Source of the DNA: Gymnopilus junonius | Taxonomy: Eukaryota; Basidiomycota; Agaricomycetes; Agaricales; Galerinaceae | Reading direction: 5' to 3' | DNA: 64,000 nt | Assembly: GCA_015501075.1 (NCBI GenBank) | Contig: JADNYJ010000042.1 | Span: 62,001-126,000 of the forward strand | Shown here: positions 10,865-21,730 of the stretch, one piece after another | Position numbering within the stretch: the first letter of the stretch is position 1 | How the letters are laid out: every line of letters starts with the position of its first letter | The notes under the pieces: model-generated | The model's input: only the letters and a program-made list of their open reading frames with translations | What the model was told of the DNA's origin: nothing | The model's database searches: none | Program-made: the position numbers and the translations under genes

Positions 10865-11653
10865 TTACAAACTAACAAACTGCTTGAATGCTTCCAAGCA
10901 TGCGAGTATGACCTCCCTATTATCAAGAGATTTCATTCCCTCGGTTGGTCGAGCAAGGTGGGTAAAAAATGAAGGCCGAAACATCGAAACGATGGTCGGT
11001 GTAATAGGGTGCTGGCCATCTTGAACAGCATCAATGAGTTCACGATCGACCGGAATCTTGAAGAACGTCGGAGTTGTCCCCAGCATGGTAATGCCAGGCA
11101 TCATTTCAGATTCTAGTTCATCCATGCCAAGTTCGAGGCTTCGTATTTGATTGTTGTGTCTAACTGCGGCGATGGAATGAGCAATAAGCCTGGCATGGGG
11201 ATCTTTATGTTCTTTGAGGTGCGTATCCTCTTGTACGATGAGCAAGATCTGTCCGTTTCTATCCATCAGACACACATCCGCATCGGCCCGTTTCCACTCG
11301 CCGCAAATGAGAAGGGGTATTTTCTCCCGACTTCGCAGATCTCTCTTCAGAGATTTTTCCGCATAGCCCATAGCGTGAAGTACCTGCATGATGTAATCCA
11401 CCACCGCAGACTCCTCTTCGGGGACGGGGGCCATAGCCAACTCCATGTAGCGTGCAACTTGATATGAGTCCTCGCTTTCCATTTCGTCAGAAGTCTTTTT
11501 CTCGAATAAATCAAGGTTATGACGGGGCAAAGGTATAGTGGCATGCCCGAAAAATTTGGCAGCGTCCTGTGAGACGATTTGAATGTTGTAAGCTGCCAAG
11601 TCGTTCGCGGTCCATTCATCACCGGATTTTGCGGTGCGCGTTAAGTTCGCCAT
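10865..11653 (-). CDS. Hypothetical protein, single exon, 262 aa; possible nuclease-like fold
   Basis: This is an uninterrupted 262-residue frame from MANLTRTAKSGDEW to LEAFKQFVSL. I recall similar proteins of unknown function in mushroom genomes but cannot name a family. The middle part (ICGEWKRADADVCLMDRNG, then ILLIVQEDTHLKEHKDPHA) has acidic residues before and within a hydrophobic strand, the spacing seen in PD-(D/E)XK nuclease folds. That resemblance is weak and is my inference. There is no signal peptide or membrane segment. It lies about 200 bp from, and divergent to, the PLD-family gene. Both sit between the two tRNA-Glu copies. An intact intronless frame is notable among neighbours with many introns. 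Confidence 0.7.
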   Translation of the reverse strand: MANLTRTAKSGDEWTANDLAAYNIQIVSQDAAKFFGHATIPLPRHNLDLFEKKTSDEMESEDSYQVARYMELAMAPVPEEESAVVDYIMQVLHAMGYAEKSLKRDLRSREKIPLLICGEWKRADADVCLMDRNGQILLIVQEDTHLKEHKDPHARLIAHSIAAVRHNNQIRSLELGMDELESEMMPGITMLGTTPTFFKIPVDRELIDAVQDGQHPITPTIVSMFRPSFFTHLARPTEGMKSLDNREVILACLEAFKQFVSL

Positions 11654-11860
11654 CAGGGAAGTATTTGCTCTTTATGATGAGTGGGAAAACAAAGTCAAAG
11701 TGCATATACCAGCATCGTTTGTACGATGGATGAGGTGAATAGACATTGACAGGGATTATAGGTTAGACTATCACCTGACCATGACATCAGTGGCGTCGGC
11801 ACGGTTGAGAGTCCGCCAACAACGTCGGGCGCAATTCATCCGTCTTCATCAACCGCAGCC

Positions 11861-14741
11861 ATGACCTTTATTTCGGACAAAGTATATGACCTCGTCCACT
11901 CTACAGAAACAGTTACAGCAGTTCTTGCTGCATCCCCCCAAGAACCAGTGGAAACTATCGCTGAGAAGCTGTACGGGAAACATATCAAGCGAGCTCCTAA
12001 CCTGAAAGTCGGAGAACCCCACCCTTCTCCCACAGATCTGGACCGTATTGCAGAATGCGGAAAGTTTACCAGTAGGCCAAGCGATCTCTTTCTCCAGGTA
12101 TGTACAACTTTGACGCCGGGAGATGGTCTTGGCGATCTGAGTATCGGATCTAGATCTATGGCGAAGCGCTACGGACCTATGAGTTCGATGGCTTGGCAAA
12201 CCTCGTAGCTCCACCTTTATCGGCCTCGACTGGGGTCATTCCACTGTCAATCATCAGTGTGTACGTTGTGTTTTTTTTTCATTGCTATTTCATCTACTCA
12301 TGTTTCGTCTAAAGGATTCCCGATATCATGAGGCACTACGCGGATTGTATTGTGCGAGCTGAGAAAGAGGTCTTCTTCGCCACGAGTAAGTGTTTGATCT
12401 CGTAAGGAATGAACTTATTTACTCATGCATATCTTCCTTAAGATTAGTTTGTGATTTTCGGCCTTTGCAAAACTTCTTGACTGATAATTTCTAGTTGGGA
12501 AAACTCAGTCGCCGCATCCGTGGTAACAAGTGCTCTTCGTGAACTTTCACGTCGTGCCGGAGAAAAAGGCGAGAGAAGAGGTCTGTAATTTCATCGCTCT
12601 TTCTATTTAATTGGAGAGTTAATTTGGAATAGTTGTGAAGATCATGTACGATCGCGGCAATATCAAGCAGGTCGGTCTAATTCAAGCGGTTTCTTTGTCG
12701 GATAGGCTTGATCCTCAACCGAAAGTTGTTCTATGCAGGTTGTCAAGCCGCACCAAATCGTTCCAGTCTCAGAATATACTGGTAGGATGCGGCCTTTCAT
12801 TACCTAGTGATGTTACGACTGAAAATTTGCATAGGTGACGCCGTGAATATACCCCATCCTGACGAGATTCCATATATCGACCTAGAAGTCTGTAACTACC
12901 ACCAACCGATCCTAGGCGAGTGTTATGCCCGATATTCTGGTATTAAACTAACTGGTGCTCCTATCTTACCAGGAACGTTCCACGCCAAATATGCAGTTGT
13001 ATGTATCTTTTAAGTCATACCAGGTTATGCCATCATGACCCTTATGTTCACTCAGATTGACAGAAAGATTGCAATCATCAATAGCAACAATACGCAGGAT
13101 AGGTAAGTCCCATTCATTCCATTCACTCGACCAGATGCTTACAGTCTGAATAGGGTCAATATGGAGATGATGTGCCACGTCGAAGTAAAGTATCATTACT
13201 CCCATGATGTCGTCGTCCTTCTCATACCCCATACAGGGCCCCATTGTCGAAGCCTTCTACGACATGGCACTCCTATCGTGGGCCAACGCCTTTAACCCAC
13301 CCCTTCCTCTTCTCTCATCGCCGCCTTCCCCACCTGAGCAATACAAATTCGGAAGCGAGCACCCCCACATTGCAGCAAAAGACCTGGAGACCGCTAAATT
13401 CAATGCGGCGGTATCTTTGCAGACCAAAGAATATCCGGAAGGGATCGAGCAAGCTGCATTTGATGTGGACGATGCCGCTGAGAAGAGGAATAACGAGGAG
13501 GGGCTACATGTGTCGGGCAATAAATTGGCTGCGATTACGAAGCATCTTAGTGAGCAAGCTCACCATTTCCCTCGTATTTGCTCACTGGCACTCGTCGTCA
13601 TCCCCTTTCAGATACGACGCTCCAGCCGGATACTAAGGCGACCCTGCCTGATGGCGTTGACATGGAAGATTTCTCGCCTCACATCCTCCATGCTCCGCAC
13701 GACCCATTCCCGATCGCGATGGTCAACCGAAGGCCTCGCGGAGCAATCGAGTATACCGATGTGAACAATCCACAGGATATGGCTTGGTTGGCTGGATTAC
13801 ATTATGCGAAAGAGAAGGTCTTCATGTGAGTATATTTTTCATTAAGTGGATTGGCATATTCGACAATGTCTGTTTTGTGCAGCCAAACCCCAACTTTCAA
13901 TGCTGCAGCTGTTGTGGAAGCGACCTTAGCCGCCGTTCGGAAAGGAATAGAAGTCACATTGTATGTTAACCTTGGCTACAATGACGGAGTAAATCGATTC
14001 CTCTCTGTAATATGAAATTCGTTATTGACGAAATTCAGGGAGAAGCTCTTCCTTTACAAGGTGGTACAAATGAAGTTGTCATCGCCAAGATGTTCAAAGA
14101 GCTGGAACCGCAGTATAAGCAGAACCTCAAAGTTTTCTGGTATACAGGTAAGTGAATTCAACATGGTAACTGACGCTCCTTTCTGACTTGTGAAACAGGA
14201 AAGGATATGTGCAGGCCGGTTAACGCCAGCAAGAAGCGGAGGAATTGTCATATCAAGCTCATGATCGTTGACGATCATGTTGGGATTATGGGGAATGGAA
14301 ATCAAGGTAAACGCCTTTCTCTTTTTCTTTTCTTGGAAGTTGTTCGCTGAGAGGTTTTGATCATAGATTCTCAATCGTGGTACCATTCTCAAGAATCCAA
14401 CATCCTAATCGACTCGCCCTCCGTCTGTCAGGAATGGGCAGCTGGTATAAAATGTAAGTTGACCGTGTGTTTAGTTCCTCAATGGCTTATCGTTCTAATG
14501 ACCTACTGTCGCATACAGCCAACCAAAATACTCACATATACGGACGTCTTGACAATGATGGTGTCTGGAGAGACCCAAAAGACGGTAGTCTGCTTGAAGA
14601 TATGGGTTCTACGAAAGGTGGGTTTGGGACTATCGCGAAGGGTCTCGTGGACGCTGTTAAGCGAGTGCAGTGAGTGTTGACCTTGAAACCGAGATGGAGA
14701 TCAATACTCATTTCTGTCGTAGGGGAACAGGGGGATTCTAG
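11861..14741 (+). CDS. Phospholipase D-family protein with two HKD motifs (19 exons, one of 4 nt)
   Basis: The 19 exons are 11861-12097, 12154-12260, 12315-12385, 12443-12446, 12495-12580, 12633-12670, 12739-12781, 12835-12915, 12973-12998, 13056-13102, 13154-13184, 13237-13549, 13612-13825, 13883-13988, 14039-14147, 14199-14306, 14367-14453, 14519-14669 and 14723-14741. They total 1878 nt (625 aa) in one frame. Two catalytic HxKx4D motifs are present: H226-K228-D233 (FHAKYAVID, then NSNN) and H522-K524-D529 (CHIKLMIVDD, then GNGN). Two HKD motifs in one chain form a phospholipase D-type active site acting on phosphodiesters. The substrate (lipid or nucleic acid) cannot be told. No signal peptide is seen. 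Intron 8 (12916-12972) has a GC donor. If the last intron is retained, the protein stops at 14673 instead. Confidence 0.85.
12443..12446 (+). other. 4-nt microexon (ATTA) of the PLD-family gene
   Basis: The four bases lie between AAG (12440-12442) and GTTTGT (12447). Including them makes two normal-sized introns (57 and 48 nt) out of one 109-nt gap. It joins ACG-A to T-TGG to give Thr-Asn-Tyr-Trp in frame. Leaving them out breaks the frame of an otherwise perfectly phased 19-exon gene. Confidence 0.8.
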
Positions 14742-14851
14742 TGCAACAAGCGATAATAAATATACAGGAACCTTGATACCCTTCAAATGTACAAGTTGGG
14801 CTGATGCTGATTATTCAAAGGCACCACAATAATTTCAATTGAGCAAAAAAT

Positions 14852-14934
14852 TCGGATACGGGGAATCGAACCCCGAGCTGCCGCGCACTTAAGAGAATGA
14901 GAGGCGGCAATGTTAGCCGTTACACCATATCCGA
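14852..14934 (-). tRNA. tRNA-Glu (CTC) with a 12-nt intron, copy 2
   Basis: The mature sequence, stems, anticodon CTC and B box are the same as in the copy at 10439-10519, base for base. Only the intron differs: 12 nt (TTCTCTTAAGTG) instead of 10. It is on the same strand as copy 1, so the pair forms a direct repeat around a 4.3-kb two-gene segment. Confidence 0.92.
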
Positions 14935-16167
14935 CTTATGAACAACATAGCCTTTTAAGTATATTAAGCTCAGCTGTCAATCAGTGGCTATGCCATCATT
15001 CCACCTGGCAGTTGCTCGGAATTTTTTGAACACATCTTTGCTCGCCATTCATATTGCCCTCTATTTCAGGCCATTCTATCCGTACACGGTACTGCATTAT
15101 CAGCCAGAAACAAGCCAGGATCCCTGTATATAAGGATCCTCCTACTGATTATGTCTTACTGCAGCCGAAGGTAGCCAATGCTTATCGGCTCGTAACGGTA
15201 TGCGTACCAGTCCGAAGTACGATATATCTGGCCCCTAGAGACATCGGTCAGAGTTATGTCTTCGACTTTGGGTCCAAGTCCACATCGGCGATACTCGTTG
15301 GCATCTAACCTCGCATCAGCAAATAACGATTACACGACCAATTTCTCTGTAATCCTCCGTCCGAAGTGCGTACATGCTCAGTAGACCTCAGCTCACAGCT
15401 TACCTATCTTTACAGGGATTTTCTTTCAATAAAATGGTCGGATCCTTTCGATTGTTCACGTTAGTCCATGCGTTGGTGGTTTCTAATCTTTTTTGCTCTC
15501 GACAATCCTACGGATGCCTGTCCAACTACGGCTGAAACTGGCCCTTCGCCTCGTGGTTGGACATATCAGGGCAGGATACCAAGAACATCCACTGAGCACA
15601 CGGTGTTCGCTGCCATTCTGTTCAAAGGGCCATAGGACTTGACCGTCGCTATTGCCATTTTGGGCTTCCGGACCGCCCTTTATTGCTGACGTACAGTCAA
15701 ACGGCTGCGCAGGACGGAGATCAGTTCGTTATTATCAGTGTGAAGCACCCATTATTTCGATTCAAGAAGGAAACACTATCAATGCCCATTGACGTTCAAC
15801 ATTTGGTGCGCTTTCCACATTTGTCCTCCCCTATGGCTGTGCTAATTGTCGTCCCAGCCGAACCAATGATTTTTGTCGAGTGGCACACCACGCTGTACGC
15901 ACAATTACGCGGACAAGTACAATCGCGCACGACGTCGCGTCTTATTTCCTTTTACGGACCCACCGACGACTTGACCTACCAGACCAGGGCGCCCATTATG
16001 TGCTTGCAAGCGGCCAGGACTTTTATGGTAAAACGCGTCAATGCGCGTCAATGCGCATCGGATATATATACCTCTGGCCTACCCATCGTTTGGCCTCAGC
16101 ACATTCCGACCCACCTTCTGTCTTGTGTTATCTATCATCTATCAATTCTTGCCAACATCTTGCTTCG
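14935..16167. other. Gene-poor stretch with the promoter of the zinc-finger gene
   Basis: Open frames here (the longest at 15683-16225) have no recognisable protein character. An AT run, ATATATATA at about 16061-16069, about 100 bp before the zinc-finger start, could serve as a TATA element. A short direct repeat, CGCGTCAATG, occurs twice at about 16034-16055. Confidence 0.4.
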
Positions 16168-17728
16168 ATGGCCTCAACCTCATCAACCGATTCCTTTGTA
16201 TTTCCCCCCATGGAAGAAATGGTAGCTATGCATGCCATCTTGATTAAAATTATATAACTAAGCCTTCTTCGATTACAGAATTATTCATACGAACTCGACA
16301 ATTTCGAGGAGCTCAGGTAAGTCGATGTTTGTCGTTTATCTACTCATCCAACTCATGGACGCTTTGTAGAATCCTGTTAAATTCTGATTACAATGCACTC
16401 GATGATCTGAGGTACGTTGTTATTCGGTCATGATCTAGACGTACACTTAACAGACGTTTCGTATTTATAGTTCCCGTTCACCATATCTCCCGGAGATCAG
16501 AAGTCTCCCATCTTGTTCTCAGTCGTCCCCACTGGACTACACTAGCGGACCTAACACAATTAACTACTCATGGGCGTCATCCTCAACGCCCTCAATGTCG
16601 GCCACACAAGAGGGATCTGATCTTTTTGAAACTTATATTCAGAACACGGCGAATGGCCAAACTTTCGTGGACAATTCATGGCAATATTCCATGAATCAGT
16701 TTTTAAACAACGTCTCTTCCTTTGACCAACCTTCCTTGACCGAGCCTGCTATGGTACCAGCCGAGACCTTAGCTTCGTTGGACGACATTCTCCCTGCCAC
16801 TTCCTTTGACTACTCCCTCCCTGCCACTTCCTCCAACGACTCCCTCAAGTCTATCGCGCAGACCACTCCAAAGGTTGGCTTGCACTATTACTACAGCCAG
16901 CCTTCATCATCTTCATCTATTCTTGAACCACTCTCAGCGCGCGCTAAGGAAGAGCTATATGCTCCTACTCCCTCGCCTTCTGATGGCGGCAAGGATACTA
17001 GTGGCGGAATATCGTCACGACGAAAAACTCGTCTATCAGCAAAAAGTACCCGTTCTTCTGAAATGCGTAGGCATTCGGAAACCAAAAAATCAATCTCCCC
17101 CCCCACCACCGACTCCACAAATCGTGTCTTCGACACCCTCCCTGCCCACTCATTGTTCGCTGAGGCATCGTGGAAGATGCAAGACGATTGTCACGCCTCG
17201 TCGGCGTCAGCCTCCTCATCTAGTGGCGGCGGCAGGGATACTAGCGGTGGAATATCTTGTCTACGAGCAGCTCGTCGAGTTGAGAAAAGTCCTGTTTCAA
17301 AGAAGCAGCCCAAGCAGCCCAATCCTCCGCAAAAACGAAACCGCCTGCCTGCTTTACCCACCACTTCCGGATATGCAGAGACAATCACGCGCAATGGAAG
17401 ACGATTCATAATCCCATGTCGCTATCGCGACTGCCACGAGACTTTTGAAGGCGTAGACAAGCTGGAGGAACACGTCAAGTGGGACCATGGTATTCCAGGA
17501 GGGAAAGGTTGCAACAATGTTTTGGTCCCCTGCGAATGGAATGGTTGCAGGATTATGGTGAAAAGTGAAGAGCACCTCCGAACGATTTTGAAATCGTTGA
17601 AAACCACATTCAAATGTAGCAAGTGCCCTCGTACAATGTGCCGGCTCAGTGATATTAAAAGGCACTGTGAGATGGCTCATAGCGGAGAAAATGCTGTTTG
17701 GGACGAAGTCTACAAAAAACGAAAATAA
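16168..17728 (+). CDS. C2H2-type zinc-finger protein, 463 aa
   Basis: The four exons are 16168-16221, 16279-16316, 16370-16411 and 16471-17728. They total 1392 nt in frame. The N-terminal three quarters is Ser/Thr/Pro-rich and disordered, with a duplicated phrase (GGxDTSGGIS) about 80 residues apart. The C-terminus carries zinc fingers. One is CRYRDCHETFEGVDKLEEHVKWDH (C-x4-C-x12-H-x4-H, given here for its spacing), and one begins FKCSKCPRTMC and ends H-x4-H. Between them is a degenerate finger (CEWNGC) lacking the second His. This is the layout of fungal nuclear transcription factors. Its targets are unknown. The start was chosen at 16168 because three short upstream exons splice in frame. 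Confidence 0.8.
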
Positions 17729-19210
17729 ATATTTGATATGTTCCAAGGTTCACAATCTTCTCTCTTCTTTGACATTTTGCAGTCGTCTACAACCTACTCT
17801 CATCTTCAGGATTTTTAGGACTTTTATTTTATAAGTTGCTATCGAGTACATGTCTCGCTTTGTGATGTTTTACTTATTGTTCCCTTACTCTTTCGTTTTT
17901 TTACCCTCTTCTCCAATAATTCACTGAATTTGCTAAAACATGATGTTTCGACTAAGAAAAAACTAGAACGTGAACTTCAATTTGATATAAACTTATATCC
18001 AGAACTCGAATATCCCGCCAATCACGATGATTGATAAGTGAAAGCAATTGATATCGTAAGTTAAGAGCTCCTTTCCACGCTTTCTATTTAAATAAAAGAA
18101 CCTGTGGTTCTTATCGACGCTCTTCGCAGGCGGCAGAAAATACCGGACATTGGTCTTGAAATTTGTCTTGGTATTGGACTTGCCCTACGTAATCGGAGCG
18201 ATCATGTGATTCATCACAGATCGAAATTAACCCGCGCTTTCCTGAATCCTCCACGTTTGCTCCTCATTCTCCTAATCGACAGGAACAGTCTCTTATCGAT
18301 AGACCATCTTTTGACGTGGACCACCCTCAACCCTCGAACTCATTGGTCTTTTTACGGTATTGTATGGATTTACGGCTTTCACTTGCAACCACCAAACTAT
18401 CAGTTTTCGTCACAACTCGATTACCACCATAGTAACTGGTTTACTCCCTCCGAGCCCTAAGTCTCGGTCCTGGTCATGGAGTAAAGGAATGGTAGAAGGG
18501 AACGAGCACGACACGAGTGGTAGAAGGGGTATGGAGCAGGTCACAACCCCAAGATAGGAAAGAATTGCGATAATCCTTGTCAATCTTGCGACAGTTTCTG
18601 GGGGGCTCGGTGACTGTGCTCGTTGTGCTGGCGCAACTTTCACAAGCGATTTCTGCTCTTCTGGCTATTATTCTACGCATTCTACGCCTTTTGTTCCTTT
18701 CCATATATGAGTATGAAGTATCATTGGTCTTATGAACCCTGATATCTGCCTTTCTGCAGTTCAAAAATGTTACTATACCTCTGGTATCCGATATAGCTCC
18801 TCAAATTTGCTGCTGCTGGGTCTTCAAGTCACTACAAATGCGGAGTCGTGAGACGACAAGTTGCTTGCTATACCACGTACGTTAGGTTAGGAGATACTTG
18901 GCGGATGAGCCAGCGAGGATTGTTTATGTAATGGTTTTGCCCTACCGCTGAGATAGGAGATTTCGTTTGCACCGACGTGCCATTCACCGGTTTTTCACCT
19001 TTCCAGGCTTTGGAACTGCATACTGGCGCCATATATATGGTTTCTCAATTCCCCTACGATAACGTCGCCTGTCTAAAGGTATTGTATGCCCATACTCGGC
19101 CCTTCGAATGCTGTCTTACTACCTTCCGACTAAATGTTTCAGCCCTCGAATTCTATTAGGGTTAAAGACAAATTTCTGTCCTGATTCACGACACCCCAAG
19201 TCACCCCGAA
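17729..19210. other. Intergenic, no gene seen
   Basis: This is AT-rich spacer. Small open frames at 18100-18760 show no recognisable protein character. A palindromic CCATATATATGG at 19029-19040, about 170 bp before the hydrolase start, may be its TATA element. Confidence 0.4.
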
Positions 19211-20662
19211 ATGCGCTTCCTTCTTCCTTTGGCACTTGCGTCCAGTGCATTCATCTTCGCATACGGATATGGGCCCCAACCACGCTGCCAGCAGGCAACC
19301 ATTCCGGTCAAGATCACAGCCCGGCCACGAGTCATCAGTCTTTCCCCTCCAAAGAACCAGTCGGAACTCACCGGTATAATCACTAATTTGACGAGCACAC
19401 CTTCGAACTTCACAACGAACGTCGTTCACGGGCAAAGGAATCTAACCGCCACGTACGACATATGGACACTTTTGTGCCTTCCACCCAACGCCAATGCTAG
19501 CACCGTTGAATTTACTATCCATGGGTGCGTCTTTCACACGAACATGATATCGTGCTTACCAAGGATTTTAGGTCCTTTCTCGACCATACATACTGGAACT
19601 TTGGCGGTGAAGGATCGCCATATAACTACGCCGATGTAGCTCTTAATGCGGGGCACGCTGTCTTCCTATACGACAGGCTTGGCACGTTAACCTCTTTCTC
19701 TTCCTTTTTGAGATTATTTATACTCGACAGGGGCTGGTAAATCTTCGAAACCGAACGGCATCGAAGTGCTGCAAGAAGATACGGAAATTGAGATAGCTGC
19801 CGAGCTTATCAAGTACATCAGGAGAGGTAGAACTGGTCACCATTTCCAACAGATTATTGGAATCGGCCATTCATACGGAAGGTCAGTCACCTTGCATGAT
19901 TCAGACCCTAAACACTGTTTACGTCGTCATTTAAAGCTTGCTACTCACTGGGATTGCTGCGAAGTATGGCAACCTGTTGAATGTGACCATTCTGACTGGG
20001 TTTACGCCTTATACGGGAGCCTTCAATACGGCTGTCGCCTCATTCGGGTTGAAGATCGCTGCAGAACAAGATCCCAGCAGATTCGGTTTGTCCTCCTTTC
20101 CATGTATATGTTTCTCAGTGATTCACCTACCATTTTCTAGGGTCCTTAAGTAATTCATATATGACCATTTCAAATGAGCAAGCGGCCTTCTTTTACTTTC
20201 CTCATTTCGATCCCAGTACGTACTGACCGTGATCGCGATGCACTTGCTGATAAGGATAATTCAGATATACTCCGCCTCGCTACGAAAACCAAAGACACCG
20301 CAACCCTTGGTCAACTTTTAACTTTAAGCGCGAGGGTGGCTACGAACTACACCAACTCAGTCTTTGTCGTAACAGGAGCTGAGGATTTGTAAGTGCACCT
20401 TGCATGGATATGTACATTCCTCTTATCTCGGATCCACAGTATATATTGTGGTGGAAATTGTTATCAATCCTTTGCCGGATTCAATGATCTCGTCCTTTCT
20501 TCGGATGTCCTGTTTCCCAATGCTTGGCTTTTCAGCTGGGCAATTCCAGCCAACACGGGTCACGTCGTCAATTTCCACTATGGAGCCCCGCAAATTTTCA
20601 AGATGATTCAGCTTTGGATTTCGGACCTCACTCCTAATAGTAATATAACAGGAGGGAACTAG
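19211..20662 (+). CDS. Secreted alpha/beta hydrolase, 381 aa
   Basis: The seven exons are 19211-19524, 19572-19681, 19731-19881, 19937-20085, 20141-20215, 20265-20388 and 20440-20662. They total 1146 nt. MRFLLPLALASSAFIFAYG is a clear signal peptide, and several N-x-S/T sites follow, so the enzyme should be secreted and glycosylated. DHTYWNFGG and YDRLGAGKSS match the strand/oxyanion region of alpha/beta hydrolases. The nucleophile elbow is GHSYG with Ser at about residue 189. An acid (VVTGAEDLF) and a histidine (NTGHVVNFH) near the C-terminus complete a plausible triad. Intron 2 (19682-19730, 49 nt) uses a GC donor. The only GT option there breaks the frame. The substrate is unknown. Confidence 0.82.
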
Positions 20663-21370
20663 CTCGTGCGGATAGTTGGCGATCCACAAGGGTAGTGGTA
20701 CCCTCATGTAATTTCGCTTGCATACGCAATAGGAAATGTGACCATGCTTCTGGCCTGCTACCATCTTGCGTTACCGAGACCTGAAATTAAGCATACATGA
20801 AGCCTTCGACAGTCTGATAGAAGTTTAGGAACCAACCCAGCAGTCATCCTACGTAATTCTTCAGGCTGCTGCGCCCATCTCAAAGTCAAATGACTTGCAG
20901 TGACTCGAGGACACGAGCATTTTTACGGCTGTACAGGTAATCCTACGCGTGGGCTGGAACAGGCTGGAACCCAGCCCACGCTGGAACGTACGGAACATGG
21001 CAGTGCTTATTACCTTCCATTTACACGTGCCTTTGAGGGATTTTATGAACGCCAATGACGATGCTCTTTGTAATCTGGATGACCGATCACCGCGTGCAGA
21101 TCAAGTCATCGGCGTTCCCTAATTGGACTCGCACAAATGCCTCGTCCCTTCGGGATCATTCCACACAGCGCCAAGGCCTAAATGGAGGACGTCTGGTAAA
21201 TAACTGTCAATACATGCCTCAGGGTATAAAGGTGGGGTGATATCGCTCAGCTCCCTCAGCTCCCTCAGCTTCCTCAGCTTCCTCAGCTTCCTCAGCTTCC
21301 TTTCATCCGAGTTCCATCATCTAACACACATCTTCATTTTTTACCGAACACTTACTTCACGCTTATCATC
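20663..21370. promoter_or_regulatory. Spacer with the metallothionein promoter
   Basis: TATAAA at 21225-21230 lies 140 bp before the metallothionein start, a normal fungal spacing with a 5' leader of roughly 110 nt. Six tandem 9-bp repeats follow in the leader. The rest of the spacer shows no gene. Control by metals is expected from the family but not shown by a motif I can name. Confidence 0.5.
21247..21300 (+). repeat. Six tandem 9-bp repeats (TCAGCTTCC/TCAGCTCCC)
   Basis: Two copies of TCAGCTCCC are followed by four copies of TCAGCTTCC without spacers. They fall between the TATA box and the metallothionein start codon, so they are probably in the 5' untranslated leader. Confidence 0.9.
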
Positions 21371-21730
21371 ATGATGGTACGTTCTATACCTTCCTTCGCC
21401 TTTGCGCGATGCTCACCCATTCTTGGATTGATCAGACAATCGAGAACGTCCTTGTCTCTCAAGCATGCACCAGCTGTACTTCCACTTCCTGCAAGTGTGA
21501 CTCATCCAAGTGAGTAGGACCGCTTTGTCCTTTTGTCGTCCTGAACCTATGACTCATCATGGCGGCTCTTCAGCTGCACGTGCGGAACCCCTGTCTCCAA
21601 GGCATCTTCTGGCTGCGGTAGTGCAAGTTGCACTTGCTCCTCGTAAGTATATTATATATTCACTCATGACCGAAGGACTGACACGTTTCGCATCAGATGC
21701 TCCTGCAAGGCCGGCGAATGCAAGTGCTAG
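21371..21730 (+). CDS. Metallothionein, about 60 aa, four exons
   Basis: The exons are 21371-21376, 21436-21509, 21574-21642 and 21697-21730. They total 183 nt. The protein is small, Ser/Thr/Lys-rich and studded with cysteine pairs: CTSC, CKC, CTC, CTC, CSC and a final CKC. It lacks aromatic residues, as is typical of metallothioneins that bind Cu(I), Cd(II) or Zn(II) through thiolate clusters in the cytosol. The exon junctions fall between the Cys clusters. The first exon encodes only two Met codons, and either could be the start. A TATA box (21225) and a repeat-bearing leader lie upstream. Confidence 0.9.

Noticed and set aside
11861..14741. The tRNA-flanked cassette as a transposon
   Set aside because: No transposase, terminal inverted repeats or target-site duplication were seen; the flanking repeats are functional-looking tRNA genes.
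15683..16225. 181-codon open frame before the zinc-finger gene
   Set aside because: No recognisable domain, and it overlaps the first exon and probable promoter of the zinc-finger gene.
19682..19730. Reading the secreted hydrolase with a normal GT donor at ACGTTA
   Set aside because: It breaks the frame before the active-site region, whereas the GC donor keeps all seven exons in phase.
21247..21300. CRISPR-like short repeats
   Set aside because: The 9-bp units are adjacent with no spacers, and this is eukaryotic DNA; it is a simple tandem repeat.
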